This document shows, piece by piece, positions 6,451 to 6,823 of a stretch of 6,823 nucleotides of DNA. Under the pieces are notes generated by a model, which saw only the letters and a program-made list of their open reading frames with translations, had not been told where the DNA came from and made no database searches. This stretch comes from Haloferacaceae archaeon (GTDB lineage: Archaea > Halobacteriota > Halobacteria > Halobacteriales > Haloferacaceae): assembly GCA_018609965.1 (NCBI GenBank), contig JAHENP010000126.1, forward strand, positions 1 through 6,823, given 5' to 3'. The position numbers and the translations under genes were made by a program. Positions within the stretch are counted from its first letter, which is position 1. Every line of letters starts with the position of its first letter.

Positions 6451-6474
6451 GCTCCCGGCACACACCGTTCGGAC

Positions 6475-6823
6475 ATGAGCGACGCCGACGACGGCTTCGA
6501 CCGCGAGGCGGAGCGACGGAAGCTAGAGGAGAAGTACGGGGACGACGACGAGCGCCGCGCGTCAACCCAACGGATGAGCGACCTCCTCCTGAAGGGCGCG
6601 ACGATGACGAACAACCACTGTGACACCTGTGGCGACCCGATTTTCCGCCAGAACGGCCAGGAGTTCTGCCCGACCTGTTCCGCCAACGCGGCGGGCGGGG
6701 CCGAGGCGGCCGACGAGGAGCCGGCGACCGCCGACGACGGCGGGGAGTCGGGGGGACAACAAACGCCGGCGGGTGGTGGAGGCGAGCGACAACAGGCGGC
6801 GGGTGGTGGAGGCGAACGACAAC
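6475..6823 (+). CDS. Sjogren's syndrome/scleroderma autoantigen 1-like zinc-ribbon protein, 3' truncated by window edge
   Basis: From the ATG at 6475, 116 codons are visible and the frame is still open at the edge. Residues 1-46 are a charged helical segment ending in STQRMSDLLLKGATMTNNH, the typical lead-in of the archaeal SSSCA1 family (COG1645, ZNRD2 in humans). A zinc ribbon follows, with ligands C49 and C52 (HCDTCGDPIF) and C65 and C68 (EFCPTC). Residues 69-93 are an Ala/Glu/Asp-rich linker that then becomes Gly/Gln-rich and holds an almost perfect 10-residue tandem repeat. Family members usually end in another helical region, presumably beyond the window. The molecular role is unknown; the human relative is a target of anti-centromere sera. 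The start is supported by the N-terminal family resemblance and a T-rich element ending 24 nt upstream. Confidence 0.88.
   Translation, partial: MSDADDGFDREAERRKLEEKYGDDDERRASTQRMSDLLLKGATMTNNHCDTCGDPIFRQNGQEFCPTCSANAAGGAEAADEEPATADDGGESGGQQTPAGGGGERQQAAGGGGERQ
6771..6823 (+). repeat. 30-bp in-frame tandem repeat encoding a GGGGERQQAA unit
   Basis: The unit at 6771-6800 starts again at 6801 and is cut by the window end after 23 bases. Across those 23 bases the copies differ at one position only (6786 G versus 6816 A), which is a synonymous GAG/GAA change. The array lies in the disordered linker of the zinc-ribbon protein, so the copy number may vary between strains. A degenerate earlier unit (GGQQTPA) may precede it. 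Confidence 0.75.

Noticed and set aside
5886..6686. Minus-strand open frame of 266 codons across the unknown gene and the zinc-ribbon gene
   Set aside because: It crosses an intergenic region with a promoter for the plus strand, has no recognisable domain, and opposes two frames with haloarchaeal-like acidic composition.
6562..6822. Minus-strand frame with repeated STTRRLLS units at the right edge
   Set aside because: The repeat is the reverse complement of the Gly/Gln tandem repeat in the zinc-ribbon protein, whose CxxC pairs make the plus strand the coding one.

Overview
The window looks like ordinary chromosomal DNA of a haloarchaeon (class Halobacteria). The evidence is high GC, proteins rich in Asp and Glu, mostly leaderless-looking promoters (a T-rich TATA element about 20-30 nt before the start codon), and a set of genes typical of the group: archaeal SepF, a haloarchaeal-type glutamate-cysteine ligase, a soluble Htr-type transducer and a Sjogren/scleroderma-autoantigen-like zinc-ribbon protein. 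I cannot name the genus.

Layout: (1) 1-1116 (+) is the 3' part of a PQQ-type beta-propeller protein that runs off the left edge. (2) 1143-2609 (-) is a soluble methyl-accepting transducer with an N-terminal PAS domain, convergent with the first gene. (3) 2678-3799 (-) is glutamate-cysteine ligase (gshA), upstream of the transducer on the same strand; the transducer has its own promoter. (4) 3896-4501 and 4513-5223 (+) are a two-gene operon of an ACT-domain amino-acid regulator and an IMPACT/YigZ-family protein, divergent from gshA. (5) 5272-5631 (-) is sepF, convergent with the IMPACT gene across a strong GC hairpin. (6) 5754-6398 (+) is a conserved-looking protein of unknown function, divergent from sepF, with a degenerate nucleotidyltransferase-like motif. 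(7) 6475-6823 (+) is an SSSCA1-like zinc-ribbon protein that runs off the right edge inside a Gly/Gln-rich tandem repeat.

How the genes may work together: GshA makes gamma-glutamylcysteine, the main low-molecular-weight thiol of many haloarchaea. It shares a 96-bp divergent promoter region with an ACT regulator, a class expected to sense amino acids. That regulator is nearly fused to a homologue of eukaryotic IMPACT/Yih1, a modulator of amino-acid starvation signalling. This is the most suggestive grouping in the window, but the functional link is inference. SepF, the FtsZ membrane anchor of archaea, shares a promoter region with the unknown gene 5754-6398.

I see no mobile element, CRISPR array, tRNA, rRNA, phage gene or defence cluster. 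No gap between genes exceeds 122 bp. I did not find a clearly new biological system; the findings are leads of moderate or low strength.
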